From positions 1 through 36,895 of the forward strand of contig QCNX01000007.1 in the NCBI GenBank assembly GCA_003210015.1: DNA of 36,895 bases, in the 5' to 3' direction. A program made the position numbers and the translations under genes. Positions 9,504 to 19,152 of this stretch are shown here, in pieces. The notes beneath the pieces are model-generated. The model was not told where the DNA came from, did not search any database, and worked only from the letters and a program-made list of their open reading frames with translations. The stretch's first letter is position 1, and the number at the start of each line of letters is the position of its first letter. The DNA is from Pelagibacteraceae bacterium AG-426-P20 (GTDB lineage: Bacteria; Pseudomonadota; Alphaproteobacteria; Pelagibacterales; Pelagibacteraceae).

Positions 9504-10157
9504 TTGAAACATAAGTTTTTATTCTCAGTTTTTGTAATTTTTTTCATATTAGTTTTTATTTCACTAGGCTCATGGCAAATAGTTCGTTTAAATTGGAAAA
9601 ACAATCTTATTTTAGAAATCAAAAATTCTTTGAAAAATCCTCCTGTTGAATTAACTCAATCTAACCATCAAAATTATTTAAAAATTAAATCATCCGGATC
9701 TATAGACTTTGATAAACAAATTTACTTATATAATTTAAATGATAATGGAACGCCAGGTTTTGAAGTTATAAATCCAATTTTAATTGAAAATGATAATTAT
9801 TTAATTAATAGAGGGTGGATACCCTTTGAAAAAAAAGAGTCTGATGAAATAAATATTTTTGATGAAAATGATTTTGTTGGAACATTAAAATTACAAGGAA
9901 AAAAAAATATTTTTAAACCAGATAATGATATTAAAGGAAATTATTGGTTTAGTTTGAATAGAGAGGATATTTTAAAGTTTACAGGCAGAGAATTCTCTAA
10001 ATATATAATTTATTTAGATGGAAATTATCAATTTCCTAAACCAAAAACAATTACTGCTAATATTTCCAATAATCATAAAAAATATGCAATTACTTGGTTT
10101 TCATTAGCGATTTCAATTCTTTTGTTATATTTATATTTTAGAAAAAAGAATTATTAA
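9504..10157 (+). CDS. SURF1 family cytochrome oxidase biogenesis protein
   Basis: About 217 residues from a TTG start at 9504, ten bases after the coxC stop. An in-frame ATG exists only at 9444, inside coxC, and would add sequence that is antiparallel in character to the family, so TTG is preferred. There is an N-terminal helix, then LGSWQIVRLNWK, PGFEVINPI, the family signature LINRGWIPF, and a C-terminal YAITWFSLAIS helix. SURF1 helps insert haem a into subunit I. It abuts thrC directly: the TAA is followed at once by the thrC ATG. Confidence 0.88.
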   Translation: MKHKFLFSVFVIFFILVFISLGSWQIVRLNWKNNLILEIKNSLKNPPVELTQSNHQNYLKIKSSGSIDFDKQIYLYNLNDNGTPGFEVINPILIENDNYLINRGWIPFEKKESDEINIFDENDFVGTLKLQGKKNIFKPDNDIKGNYWFSLNREDILKFTGREFSKYIIYLDGNYQFPKPKTITANISNNHKKYAITWFSLAISILLLYLYFRKKNY

Positions 10158-11537
10158 ATGGACTACATAAGCACAAGAAATAGCTCAAACAGCTTTAAAT
10201 TTGAGGATGTTTTTATCAAAGGATTAGCAGATGATGGAGGGTTATTTGTTCCAAAATCACTTCACAAATATAGCCAAAAAGATTTAGTTGAATTTAAAAA
10301 TCTTGAATACAAAGAACTAGCTAAAAAAATTATCAATCCTTTCATTGGTGATTTTATGAGCAAACATGACTTGAGTAAAATTATTGATAAATCCTATTCA
10401 GTCTTTAGAAAAAAAAATGTGGTAGAAATAGTTAAGATTGGAGATCGATCAGTGCTTGAATTATTTCATGGACCAACGTTAGCTTTTAAAGATGTTGCTA
10501 TGCAACTTTTAGGTAATTTTTATGAATATTATTTAAATAATGAAAATAAAAAAATAAACATAGTTGTAGCTACATCAGGAGATACTGGTGCGGCAGCAAT
10601 TGATGCAATTAAAGGTAAAAAGAATGTAAACATTTTTGTTCTTCACCCAAATAACCGTATTTCTTCAGTCCAAAGAAGATTGATGACTACTGGTAAAGAA
10701 AAAAATGTTTTCAATATTGCTGTTGAAGGAAGTTTTGATGATTGCCAAAATTTAGTTAAAGAAATGTTTACAGATAAAATTTTTGCAAATGAAATTAAGA
10801 TGTCTGGTGTAAATTCAATTAATTGGGCTAGAATTATTGCCCAAAGCATATATTATTTTTATACTTATTTTTTAATCGAAGATAATAAAGAGCCCATAAA
10901 TTTTTCAGTTCCAACAGGAAATTTTGGTGATGTATATGCAGGCTATCTTGCAAAAAAAATTGGTCTTCCAATAAATAAGTTCGTAGTTGCAACAAATCAA
11001 AACGATATTTTACATAGGGCAATTACAAATGGCGCATATAATGTAGAAAATGTTGCAGAAACAATTTCACCGAGTATGGATATTCAAATTGCTAGTAATT
11101 TTGAAAGACTTATTTTTGATTTAAACGAACATAACGATAAAAAAACGATTGATGTTATGAAAAGCATTAAAGAAAGAGGAAAATATGCAATTCAAAAAGA
11201 AAACTTAGATAAAATTAATGTTGATTTTTTATCAGCACGCATGGATGAAAATGAAATTTTGAGTACCATTAAAAATGTTTATGAAAAATTTGATAAAGTT
11301 TTAGATCCTCATAGTGCCATAGGTTATGGAGCCTTTGATAAAGTTAAGCTTAAGGGTAATAATATTGTATTAGCAACAGCTCATCCTAGTAAGTTTCCAG
11401 ACGCAATTGAAAAAGCAATTAATATAAAAGCTGAACTACCAGATGAGCTAACGTTTATTTTGGATGAAAAAGAAAATTATGACATAATCGATAATAACCT
11501 TAATAAAATCAAAAAATACATAAAGGAAAGAACTTAA
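10158..11537 (+). CDS. thrC: Threonine synthase
   Basis: A 459-residue PLP enzyme converting O-phosphohomoserine to threonine. It has the N-terminal YISTRN and ADDGGLFVP segments, the PLP lysine K111 within FHGPTLAFKD, the ATSGDTGAAA phosphate loop (about 142-151), and the SGVNSINWARI and VPTGNFGD blocks. It is the long (type 2) form found in proteobacteria. It is carried at the end of the oxidase operon, an arrangement seen in other alphaproteobacteria. The partner gene thrB is nearby but on the opposite strand (13404-12439). Confidence 0.96.
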   Translation: MDYISTRNSSNSFKFEDVFIKGLADDGGLFVPKSLHKYSQKDLVEFKNLEYKELAKKIINPFIGDFMSKHDLSKIIDKSYSVFRKKNVVEIVKIGDRSVLELFHGPTLAFKDVAMQLLGNFYEYYLNNENKKINIVVATSGDTGAAAIDAIKGKKNVNIFVLHPNNRISSVQRRLMTTGKEKNVFNIAVEGSFDDCQNLVKEMFTDKIFANEIKMSGVNSINWARIIAQSIYYFYTYFLIEDNKEPINFSVPTGNFGDVYAGYLAKKIGLPINKFVVATNQNDILHRAITNGAYNVENVAETISPSMDIQIASNFERLIFDLNEHNDKKTIDVMKSIKERGKYAIQKENLDKINVDFLSARMDENEILSTIKNVYEKFDKVLDPHSAIGYGAFDKVKLKGNNIVLATAHPSKFPDAIEKAINIKAELPDELTFILDEKENYDIIDNNLNKIKKYIKERT

Positions 11538-12022
11538 TGAAGTTAAAAGAAAATGACAAAATTCCTAACTCTGAAATTTTTATTCTAGAAAATGGTGAAC
11601 CAACTAAAAAAAATATTGAAGACTTATTGAAGAGTAAAAAAGCTATAATTTTTGGCTTACCAGGGGCATTTACATCAGTTTGCTCTGCTAAACATTTGCC
11701 AGGTTACGTAAATTTGCATCAACAATTTAAAGATAAGGGAATTAATCATATAATATGTGTGTCAGTGAATGATCCATTTGTTATGAACGCTTGGGGTAAA
11801 GAGAATAATGTTGGTGACCAGATTATAATGATGGGAGACCCATTTTTAAATTTTACTAAGGCTATTGGCGCCGAAGTAGATAAAAGTGGAAGAGGACTAG
11901 GTATTAGATCTAACAGATACACAATGCTAGTTGACGATATGAAAGTAATAAAATTGCAAGAAGAAAAAGATACTGGCTCTTGTGAAATATCTGCAGCTGA
12001 AAATTTTTTGAAATTAATCTAA
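11537..12022 (+). CDS. Peroxiredoxin, Prx5 type
   Basis: A 161-residue thiol peroxidase. The active-site loop is GLPGAFTSVCS with peroxidatic C49; C149 (TGSCEIS) lies where the resolving cysteine sits in atypical 2-Cys Prx5 proteins. The NAWGKENN and RSNRYTMLVDD segments are also family-typical. It reduces hydrogen or alkyl peroxides in the cytosol. The ATG overlaps the thrC stop by one base (TAATG), so it is the last gene of the oxidase transcript; its 3' end overlaps convergent rnhA by nine bases. Confidence 0.93.
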   Translation: MKLKENDKIPNSEIFILENGEPTKKNIEDLLKSKKAIIFGLPGAFTSVCSAKHLPGYVNLHQQFKDKGINHIICVSVNDPFVMNAWGKENNVGDQIIMMGDPFLNFTKAIGAEVDKSGRGLGIRSNRYTMLVDDMKVIKLQEEKDTGSCEISAAENFLKLI

Positions 12023-12439
12023 ATTAGCGGCTTTTTTTGCCAATAAATCAACTTCTTCATTTAATGGATTGCCCGCATGTGCTTTAACCCAATTCCATCT
12101 AATTTTAAATGATTGATTAAGATTATATAGCTGAAGCCATAAATCTTTATTTTTTACATCTTCTTTCTTTGAGGTTTTCCAATTATTCTTAATCCAGGCA
12201 TTTATCCATTCAGTAATTCCAAGTTTTACATACTGAGAGTCTGTGTAAATTTCTATCTCATCTTTAAGATCTATATTTTTTAAAGCATTGATAGTAGCCA
12301 TTAATTCCATTCTATTATTTGTAGTATTTTTTTCACTACCGCTAATTTTTTTTGTATTTCCATTATCATTTATGATTGCAGCCCAGCCACCATTACCTGG
12401 ATTTTCTAGACAAGAGCCATCAGTATAAATTTTAATCAT
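12014..12439 (-). CDS. rnhA: Ribonuclease HI
   Basis: A 141-residue enzyme that degrades RNA in RNA:DNA hybrids. The four acidic catalytic residues are present: D7 (YTDGSC), E45 (NRMELMA), D67 (YTDSQY) and D131 (NEEVDLLAK), with the catalytic-loop histidine in VKAHAGNP (H121). The start overlaps the thrB stop by one base. It is the last gene of the long minus-strand run and overlaps the convergent peroxiredoxin, leaving no room for a terminator hairpin between them. Confidence 0.96.
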   Translation of the reverse strand: MIKIYTDGSCLENPGNGGWAAIINDNGNTKKISGSEKNTTNNRMELMATINALKNIDLKDEIEIYTDSQYVKLGITEWINAWIKNNWKTSKKEDVKNKDLWLQLYNLNQSFKIRWNWVKAHAGNPLNEEVDLLAKKAANLD

Positions 12440-13404
12440 TATTTTAAATAATCTTTATAAGTTTTTAAATTATTATGTATTACAATTTTTTGGTAATATT
12501 CTCTAGGGTCTTTGATTTTGATGAGTGCTGTTTTAGGAGTATTAGTATAATCATAAAGTCTAGTTAAAAAATATCTCATTGCTGCACCACGACATAAAAT
12601 ATTCAATGAATTTTTTTCTTTAATTGAAATTTTTTTAATACTTTCATACCCTTTAATTAAATTTTTTACTTTCTTTTTATTAATTAAAAATTTTGAATTT
12701 TTTTTATCAAAACATAGCGCATTAACACAGATAGCTATTTCATACATAAAGTAGTCATTAGCAGCAAAGTAAAAATCAATTATACCCGATAGTTTGTTAT
12801 TTTTAAAAAAAATATTATCTATAAATAAATCTCCATGAATTATTCCATTAGGCAATCCTTTTGGCCATTTTCTTTTAATATCTTGAAAATTATTTTTTAA
12901 AAATTTTTCTATATTTGTAAATTTCTTTGATTTAAATTTGATACTGTTTAATAATGGATTTAAATTTTTAATACCCATAGAATTTTTTCTATAAAGTTTT
13001 ACTTTTTTTGATGATAAATGCATTTGGGCAATTATTTTCCCTACATCAAAGCAATTTTTTAAACTAAGTTTTTTTTTATCTTTTCCATCGAGAAAAGAAA
13101 CTACACAGGCTGTTTTATTTTTTATTCTAATTAGATAATCTCCACTTTTATTTTTAAGAGGTTTTGGGCAATTAATTTTAAAATTATTTAAATGGTCCAT
13201 TAATTTCATAAAAAATGGTATTTCTTTTTGAGAAACTCTTTTTTCAAAAATTGTAAGTATAAATTTTTTATTTCTTGATTTTAATAAATAATTTGTATTT
13301 TCGATTCCTTGCTTGATACCTTTAAAGTCAATAATTTTGTTTACTTCAAATTTCTTATTTATGTATAAAACTTCTTTTTTACTTATTTTTGTATAAACGG
13401 CCAT
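12439..13404 (-). CDS. thrB: Homoserine kinase (aminoglycoside phosphotransferase-fold ThrB)
   Basis: A 321-residue kinase of the APH-like fold, the alphaproteobacterial form of ThrB, making O-phosphohomoserine for ThrC. The N-terminal MAVYTKISKKE start, GIENTNYLL and FILTIFEKR segments bind ATP; the catalytic loop is IIHGDLFIDNIFF and the metal-binding segment is IIDFYFAANDYFMYE. It starts one base after the ispH stop and overlaps rnhA, so ispH, thrB and rnhA are coupled. The sequence is unusually lysine-rich, as expected for this base composition. Confidence 0.93.
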   Translation of the reverse strand: MAVYTKISKKEVLYINKKFEVNKIIDFKGIKQGIENTNYLLKSRNKKFILTIFEKRVSQKEIPFFMKLMDHLNNFKINCPKPLKNKSGDYLIRIKNKTACVVSFLDGKDKKKLSLKNCFDVGKIIAQMHLSSKKVKLYRKNSMGIKNLNPLLNSIKFKSKKFTNIEKFLKNNFQDIKRKWPKGLPNGIIHGDLFIDNIFFKNNKLSGIIDFYFAANDYFMYEIAICVNALCFDKKNSKFLINKKKVKNLIKGYESIKKISIKEKNSLNILCRGAAMRYFLTRLYDYTNTPKTALIKIKDPREYYQKIVIHNNLKTYKDYLK

Positions 13405-13405
13405 T

Positions 13406-14347
13406 TTAATTTAATTTTTTTGGAACTTTGAAAACAACGTTCTCTTTGATGATTTCTATTTCATCTATACTAACTGTAAATCTATTTTTTAATTCTTTTA
13501 TAAAATTATCAACTAATATTTCAGGTGCTGAGGCTCCAGAGGAAATACCAATTGTATTAGAATTTTCAATCAAATCGAATGGAATTTTACTTTGAGAATG
13601 AATTAATTGTGAGTTAGAACAGCCTGATTTTTTAGCGACTTCGACCAATCTGACAGAATTAGAGGAATTTCTACTGCCAATTACAAAAAATAAATCACAC
13701 TCTTTTGCTATATTTTTAACAGCCATCTGTCTATTTGTCGTGGCATAACAAATATCCTCTTTTGCAGGCTCTTTTATATTGGGAAATTTATCTTTTAATA
13801 TTTTAATTATATCTTTTGTATCATCAACTGACAAAGTAGTTTGAGTAACATAAGAAATTTTTTTATTTTCAGTAGTATATTTTTTTGCATCATCTTCATT
13901 CTGAATGAGATCAATAGATCCTTTAGGTAATTGACCCATTGTACCAATAACTTCGGGATGGTTTTGATGTCCAATTAAAATTAAATGATAGCCAGCTTTA
14001 TGAAGATTTTCAGCCTCTCTATGTACTTTTGATACTAAAGGGCATGTAGCATCAACATAAGTCATATTATAGTCCTTTGCATCCTCAGGTATTTTTTTTG
14101 GAACACCATGTGCTGAAAATATAACTGGTCTTGATTTATCCTTTATCTCTTCAAGCTCTTCAACAAAGATAGCTCCTTTGCTTTTTAAATCATCTACCAC
14201 ATATTTGTTATGAACTATTTCATGACGAACATAAACTGGAGCACCATACTTTTGGATTGATTTTTCAACAATCTCTATAGCTCTTTCGACACCAGCACAA
14301 AAACCTCTGGGAGCAGATAATAATATTTTTAATTCCTTATTTTTCAT
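13406..14347 (-). CDS. ispH: 4-hydroxy-3-methylbut-2-enyl diphosphate reductase
   Basis: A 313-residue protein from the ATG at 14347; an upstream TTG at 14356 is less likely. It catalyses the last step of the MEP pathway, giving IPP and DMAPP. The three iron-sulfur ligand cysteines are visible: C17 (PRGFCAGVERA), the one in VDATCPLVSKVH and the one in EDICYATTNRQ; SSGASAPEILV is the substrate-binding stretch. Its start lies within the end of blh (11-base overlap), placing an isoprenoid-supply gene in the retinal cassette. Confidence 0.97.
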   Translation of the reverse strand: MKNKELKILLSAPRGFCAGVERAIEIVEKSIQKYGAPVYVRHEIVHNKYVVDDLKSKGAIFVEELEEIKDKSRPVIFSAHGVPKKIPEDAKDYNMTYVDATCPLVSKVHREAENLHKAGYHLILIGHQNHPEVIGTMGQLPKGSIDLIQNEDDAKKYTTENKKISYVTQTTLSVDDTKDIIKILKDKFPNIKEPAKEDICYATTNRQMAVKNIAKECDLFFVIGSRNSSNSVRLVEVAKKSGCSNSQLIHSQSKIPFDLIENSNTIGISSGASAPEILVDNFIKELKNRFTVSIDEIEIIKENVVFKVPKKLN

Positions 14348-15251
14348 TTTTTTCAATTAAATATTCGAGCAATATATGTGGAAAGGTTAAAGACGCCAAA
14401 CCTATAAATATTACCTTTAATATAGCATCATTTAAAACATTATAGTTTGTTAAAAATATTAAAAAAACGATAAACAAAATTGCTGTTATCAATGTTAATG
14501 GCAAAGATTTATTTAAAAATTCTTTAAATCCTTTTCTAAAATCAGCTTTATTCAGTTCAATGGCTAATTTAAATGAATGTCTTATTGAGTGTAAAAAACA
14601 AAAATAAATCGTAAAAGCTATAAGAGGATGGCATGCGATATTTAATAAAATTATTGCAACTTTTTCTGATGTAAAACTCGTAACATAATTATAGCCAGAA
14701 AAAAAACATCCAATTATTAAAGAAATTGCTAATAATATTATAAAAATCTTTTTTTCTTGAAAAAAATACAAAATATTAATTAAATTTTCATTTTTAATAT
14801 ATAAAACCTTAAAAATATTTAGGGTCTCATCAAAGTGAAAAGATAAGGGTGCAAGTATAATTGGTAAACCTAATATTAGAAATCTAAAAAAACTTTGATT
14901 ATTTTCGTCTAGAGAATCTTCTTTTCCAAAATGATAAGTTGCGACAAGTAAGAATAAGATCAAAGTAAAAGAAGGTAAAATTAACCACATAAAGATTATG
15001 AAAATACCTATTAGTGAGTAACTTAAGTAAAATATTATTTTATTTTTAATTTGATATTTTTTTAATAATTCATAACCCTTTATATGATCCAAAGATCCGT
15101 GACTAATGCCAATAGTAAGAATAAGAAAAAGAGATAGAGTATTTAGAAAAATTGATCCAGTCTCCCAATTACTTGTTTCACTTCCTAGAGTTCCCATAAG
15201 AAGCAAACTAAGTGTTAAAAATAAAATACTATGTCTAGTTACTGAAGGCAT
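14337..15251 (-). CDS. blh: Beta-carotene 15,15'-dioxygenase (Brp/Blh), retinal-forming
   Basis: About 304 residues from the ATG at 15251, one base after the crtY stop. It is a multi-helix membrane protein of the Brp/Blh family, which splits beta-carotene into two retinals. The iron-binding histidines sit in the expected helices: GISHGSLDH (about residue 50), ATYHFGKED, CFLHSIRH and FPHILLEYL near the end. Retinal is the chromophore of proteorhodopsin; no rhodopsin gene is in this window. It is the last carotenoid gene and overlaps ispH. Confidence 0.93.
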   Translation of the reverse strand: MPSVTRHSILFLTLSLLLMGTLGSETSNWETGSIFLNTLSLFLILTIGISHGSLDHIKGYELLKKYQIKNKIIFYLSYSLIGIFIIFMWLILPSFTLILFLLVATYHFGKEDSLDENNQSFFRFLILGLPIILAPLSFHFDETLNIFKVLYIKNENLINILYFFQEKKIFIILLAISLIIGCFFSGYNYVTSFTSEKVAIILLNIACHPLIAFTIYFCFLHSIRHSFKLAIELNKADFRKGFKEFLNKSLPLTLITAILFIVFLIFLTNYNVLNDAILKVIFIGLASLTFPHILLEYLIEKNEK

Positions 15252-15252
15252 A

Positions 15253-16320
15253 TTATTCAAATAAAGCTTTTATAAAAATCCATTTTGGCATTTTAAAAAT
15301 TATATTTAAATCTTCTAAAAAATTACTTTTATTAGATAAAAATCTTATAACAGTCTTCGGTGAGGCCTTAAACATTTTAAAAAATATGTCAGACATTTTT
15401 TCGGGGTGTTTATTTAAGACCCGAAGAAAAATGTCATCTAAAAATTGATACTTTTTACTTATTTCAAATTTTTTAGAATTTGAGATATTTTCAATATTTT
15501 TACATATGTATTTGCTATGTTCTTGAATGTTGAGAAAAGTATAACCCGTGCTTAATCTGGTCATACCTCCAGCAGTTCCAATATTTATTTTATTTTTTGT
15601 TCTTTCGTATGTTGGGTAGAATAGAGGTATCGCACCTTCTTCTTTATAAGTTATTTTATAATTTTTTAAATTTAAATGATTTTCAATATAATCTTTTATT
15701 TGATGGTCATAATCTTTTTGAGAATTATCATTCATTTTTGATAACCAAGTTGTTTCAATTAAAGCCTTAGTTTTTGAGTATGGTAAGGTATAAAAAAAAT
15801 GAACACTTTCTCTTTGATCACAGTCAAAATCCATAAGATTAAAAATTTCTTCATCGAAAAAATCATTTTGAGTTTCAATTTCCACGCCACAAAAATGTTG
15901 CCAAAGGTTACGATGATCTCTTTTAATCGATGGAACACTATTAAAAACAAAAGAATTTTTTGAATTAATTTCGTTTATATCTTTAAAGAAAGAAATATTT
16001 TTGTTTTCATTTAATTTATTATTAATTTTTTCATAAAATAAGCCACTATCAACACTTTGGTATGGATAAATCGTACATTGTAAATGGTTAGTGTTTTTTG
16101 GAATATTTACTGTAAAATTTTCCCAACTTTTCTTTACACAATCATCAAAATTATGATTTGCTACTTTCCAAAAAGACCAAGTTTTATCTTTTTTATATTC
16201 TTCTCTTGGTTCAATAATTGCTAAAGTTTTATCTTTTAACTTTTCATTTATTTCAAGCTCATATGCAAGAGATAATCCTGCACAACCACCTCCAATTATT
16301 ATATAGTCAAATTCTTTCAT
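15253..16320 (-). CDS. crtY: Lycopene beta-cyclase
   Basis: A 355-residue flavoprotein that cyclises both ends of lycopene to beta-carotene. The FAD-binding N-terminus is DYIIIGGGCAGLSLAYEL. Other family blocks are KTWSFW, YTLPYSKTKALIETTW, GAIPLFYP and GTAGGMTRLSTGYTF (about 250-264). The length is slightly below the common 380. The ATG overlaps the end of crtB by 14 bases and its stop is one base from blh, so the cassette is translationally coupled. Confidence 0.95.
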   Translation of the reverse strand: MKEFDYIIIGGGCAGLSLAYELEINEKLKDKTLAIIEPREEYKKDKTWSFWKVANHNFDDCVKKSWENFTVNIPKNTNHLQCTIYPYQSVDSGLFYEKINNKLNENKNISFFKDINEINSKNSFVFNSVPSIKRDHRNLWQHFCGVEIETQNDFFDEEIFNLMDFDCDQRESVHFFYTLPYSKTKALIETTWLSKMNDNSQKDYDHQIKDYIENHLNLKNYKITYKEEGAIPLFYPTYERTKNKINIGTAGGMTRLSTGYTFLNIQEHSKYICKNIENISNSKKFEISKKYQFLDDIFLRVLNKHPEKMSDIFFKMFKASPKTVIRFLSNKSNFLEDLNIIFKMPKWIFIKALFE

Positions 16321-17158
16321 CTAAATTTATTTCTTCATTTATTAAATTATGATCATGTTGTATTTGATCTTCTTTTTTATAATTAAATGATAGTTTAATT
16401 AAGTCAAAAATTGAGAGAAAAGTCTCTAAAACCTTTTCTGCATTTGAAACATATATTTTTCTTGAATTTTTATAATTTTCTAAATTTTTTTTACTTAAAA
16501 TCTTATATCCTATTTTTCTATAAACCCTTCTAGCAACTAAAATAGAAAAACGGAAACTTATTGGTATATCTTTAATTGAATAAAATGAATTTTCATAAAA
16601 AGTATCAGCAAGACTGATAGTTGATGAAATTTCCTCAAAATTTTCATTTATATAAAAACGATTATTTTTTGAGTCTTCAATTACATCTCTCGATATATTA
16701 GTAAGTTGCATAGCAATTCCAAGGTCAATAGCTGACATTAATGAACTTTTTTTATTAACCTTTAGAATTTTTGCCATCATCAACCCAACAGTCCCAGCTA
16801 CCCTATAAGAGTAAATTAACAGATTTTTTTTTGAATTTAATTCAACTTTATCTTTAATATCTGACTCAATTCCAATCAATAAATCTTGAACAATTTTTAA
16901 GGAAATGTTGAATTCTTCAATAAGATCCCACATATTTTTGATAATAGGATCATTGAAGTTTTTTTTATTAAAATCACTTTCAAATTGATCAAATTTTTTC
17001 TTTTTATTTTCTACTTCGTCATTATCATCTGCAATATTGTCTGCGACTCTGCAAAAATCATACAAAGCTGAACATTTTTTTAGAGTTTCTTTAGGTAAAA
17101 AAAAACCGGCCCAACTAAATGATTTAGCATAAACAGATAAATAACTTTTATTAGACAT
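16307..17158 (-). CDS. crtB: Phytoene synthase
   Basis: A 283-residue squalene/phytoene synthase family enzyme, condensing two geranylgeranyl diphosphates. Both aspartate-rich motifs are present: FCRVADNIADDNDE (first, D-x3-D) and GIAMQLTNISRDVIED (second). YSYRVAGTVGLMM is the typical helix between them. It overlaps crtI by one base (TAATG) and crtY by 14. No GGPP synthase (crtE) is in this cassette, so its substrate must come from a prenyltransferase encoded elsewhere. Confidence 0.95.
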   Translation of the reverse strand: MSNKSYLSVYAKSFSWAGFFLPKETLKKCSALYDFCRVADNIADDNDEVENKKKKFDQFESDFNKKNFNDPIIKNMWDLIEEFNISLKIVQDLLIGIESDIKDKVELNSKKNLLIYSYRVAGTVGLMMAKILKVNKKSSLMSAIDLGIAMQLTNISRDVIEDSKNNRFYINENFEEISSTISLADTFYENSFYSIKDIPISFRFSILVARRVYRKIGYKILSKKNLENYKNSRKIYVSNAEKVLETFLSIFDLIKLSFNYKKEDQIQHDHNLINEEINLDERI

Positions 17159-18615
17159 TACAAAATTTTATCTAATACTTTTGCCGATGAAAGCACCCCT
17201 GGCACACCAGCCCCTGGATGAGTTCCTGCTCCTACAAAATAAAGCCCATCATATATCTCAGATTTATTATGAAATCTAAAATAAGCTGATTGTGAAAATT
17301 TTGGTTGGATTGAAAAACCAGAACCATATTTAGTATTTAAATCTTTTTCAAAATAATCTGGTGTTAAATAAAAATCTTCAACAATATTTTCTCTAAGATT
17401 TGGCATTAGGTCGTTTTCCATTTTATCTATAACCAAATTTTTCATTTTTTCGCCTTCAACCGACCAATCAATTTTAGACTGATTATTTGGCACTGGAACC
17501 AAAACATAAAAACAATCTTGTTCTGGAGGAGCCATGGATTTATCAGTAGCAGATGGTCTATGAAGATAATAACTTATATCATTATTTAATTTTTTATTCT
17601 CAAATATATCATCAAGATGTTCTTTGTATTTGTTACCAAATTTTATTGTATGATGTTCAACATCTTTATAAGTTATTCTAGTTCCAAAATAGTAAACAAA
17701 TAATCCCATAGAATATTCCATTCTATTTTTTTTCCACTTAAACATAAGTGAATCTTTATTCCCATTTAACATTTTTTCGTAGACAGCTGGCGGATCTGCG
17801 TTACAAATAACACTATTAGTTTCAATTTTAGTTTGATCATCTAATTGAACACCAGTTATTTTATTGCCAGTAGAAATAATTTTTTTTACTTCATGACCTT
17901 TTATAATTTTTATGCCAACCTCATTCATTAGTTTTTCAAAACCTTTTATAATATTACCAGTTCCACCCATTGAATAATGTATTCCCCATTTTTTTTCTAG
18001 ATATAGAATTAGTCCATAAATAGAAGTTGTTGTGAAAGGATTCCCACCAACTAAAAGTGGGTGCATACTAAACATTCTTCTTAGTTTTTCATTTCTTATA
18101 TAAGACGAAACTAGGGAATAAACTGATTTATAACTTTTAAGTTTTAATAGAGACGGTAATTGTTGCATCATTACAAAGGGCTTATCAAATGGCACATCTG
18201 CAAGCTCCATAAACCCTTTATCAAAAATTTTTTTTGTAAAATTGACTAATCTCTCATAACCTTTCACATCTTCTTTGTTTATTTCTTCAATTTGTTTTTT
18301 CATTTCAGTTTCGTTACCTGAGTAATTAAATTTTGAATTGTCTTCAAAAACAAATTGATACCAAACTTTGAGTGGAGAAAGTTCTATATAATCTTTTGGA
18401 TTTTTATCAAATAATTCAAACAATTCATTTATCAAGTAGGGTGCCGTAATTACTGTTGGACCACCATCGTAGGTAAATCCATTTTTGGTGAACACTCTAG
18501 CTCTGCCTCCAAGATCAGGGTGTTTTTCAATCAATGTTACTTCATGACCTTTAGCTTTAAGTCGTAGAGCAGCAGCTATACCTCCAAAACCAGAGCCAAT
18601 TACAACAGAATTCAT
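17158..18615 (-). CDS. crtI: Phytoene desaturase
   Basis: A 485-residue FAD enzyme that converts phytoene to lycopene in four desaturation steps. The N-terminal dinucleotide fold is GSGFGGIAAALRLKAKG followed by EKHPDLGGRARVF; GGPTVITAP follows, and the C-terminal signature is LYFVGAGTHPGAGVPGVLSSAKV. It is the first carotenoid gene and starts 39 bases after the atpF stop. That gap contains a TATAAG box nine bases before the ATG but no well-spaced -35, so a separate promoter is possible yet unproven; read-through from the F0 genes is equally possible. Confidence 0.96.
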   Translation of the reverse strand: MNSVVIGSGFGGIAAALRLKAKGHEVTLIEKHPDLGGRARVFTKNGFTYDGGPTVITAPYLINELFELFDKNPKDYIELSPLKVWYQFVFEDNSKFNYSGNETEMKKQIEEINKEDVKGYERLVNFTKKIFDKGFMELADVPFDKPFVMMQQLPSLLKLKSYKSVYSLVSSYIRNEKLRRMFSMHPLLVGGNPFTTTSIYGLILYLEKKWGIHYSMGGTGNIIKGFEKLMNEVGIKIIKGHEVKKIISTGNKITGVQLDDQTKIETNSVICNADPPAVYEKMLNGNKDSLMFKWKKNRMEYSMGLFVYYFGTRITYKDVEHHTIKFGNKYKEHLDDIFENKKLNNDISYYLHRPSATDKSMAPPEQDCFYVLVPVPNNQSKIDWSVEGEKMKNLVIDKMENDLMPNLRENIVEDFYLTPDYFEKDLNTKYGSGFSIQPKFSQSAYFRFHNKSEIYDGLYFVGAGTHPGAGVPGVLSSAKVLDKIL

Positions 18616-18654
18616 TTTGCTAACTTATAGTTTTTTAGAAAAATTGTAAGAGTA

Positions 18655-19152
18655 TTATGAGTTAATTTTTTTTAACTCTTCTTTAGTTTCATCCAAGTTT
18701 TTTTGAAACAATGTATCAAGCTTAGATTTATCAACAGATGTAGTAATAATTTTTTTTACGGAGTCCATAGCAATCTTAATAGAAGCATCTTTTATTTCCT
18801 TAATTGCACTTTCTTTCATTTGATTAATTTTATTTTCAGCTAAATTTTTTTTCAAATCAGATGATTTATGAAATTTGTCATTTAGCTCAATGATTAATTT
18901 GTCACTATCCTGCTTGGCTTGATCTAAAATTTCTCTTTTAACATTTTCAGCTGTATCAAGTCTATTTTGTGCATTTTTTAATAAAGTCTTCGCTTCTGTT
19001 CTTAATTTTTCACTTTCATCAATCTCATTTTTAATATCGTTTATAAGTTTATTTAGAATGTCGTTTATTCTATGAGGTACCTTCAAGTAAATTAAGCCCC
19101 CAAAAAAAATGACAAACGAAACAGCTACCCAAAAAGTTGCATCAATTACCAT
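18655..19152 (-). CDS. atpF: ATP synthase F0 subunit b
   Basis: About 165 residues from the ATG at 19152 (MVIDATFWVAVSF); an in-frame ATG at 19167 or a start at 19185 would only add residues that overlap b'. It has one N-terminal helix (about 5-22) followed by a long charged helix, ending in the delta-contact region. Subunit b forms the peripheral stalk with b'. It overlaps the b' gene by 11 bases. The order a, c, b', b is typical for alphaproteobacteria. Confidence 0.9.
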   Translation of the reverse strand: MVIDATFWVAVSFVIFFGGLIYLKVPHRINDILNKLINDIKNEIDESEKLRTEAKTLLKNAQNRLDTAENVKREILDQAKQDSDKLIIELNDKFHKSSDLKKNLAENKINQMKESAIKEIKDASIKIAMDSVKKIITTSVDKSKLDTLFQKNLDETKEELKKINS

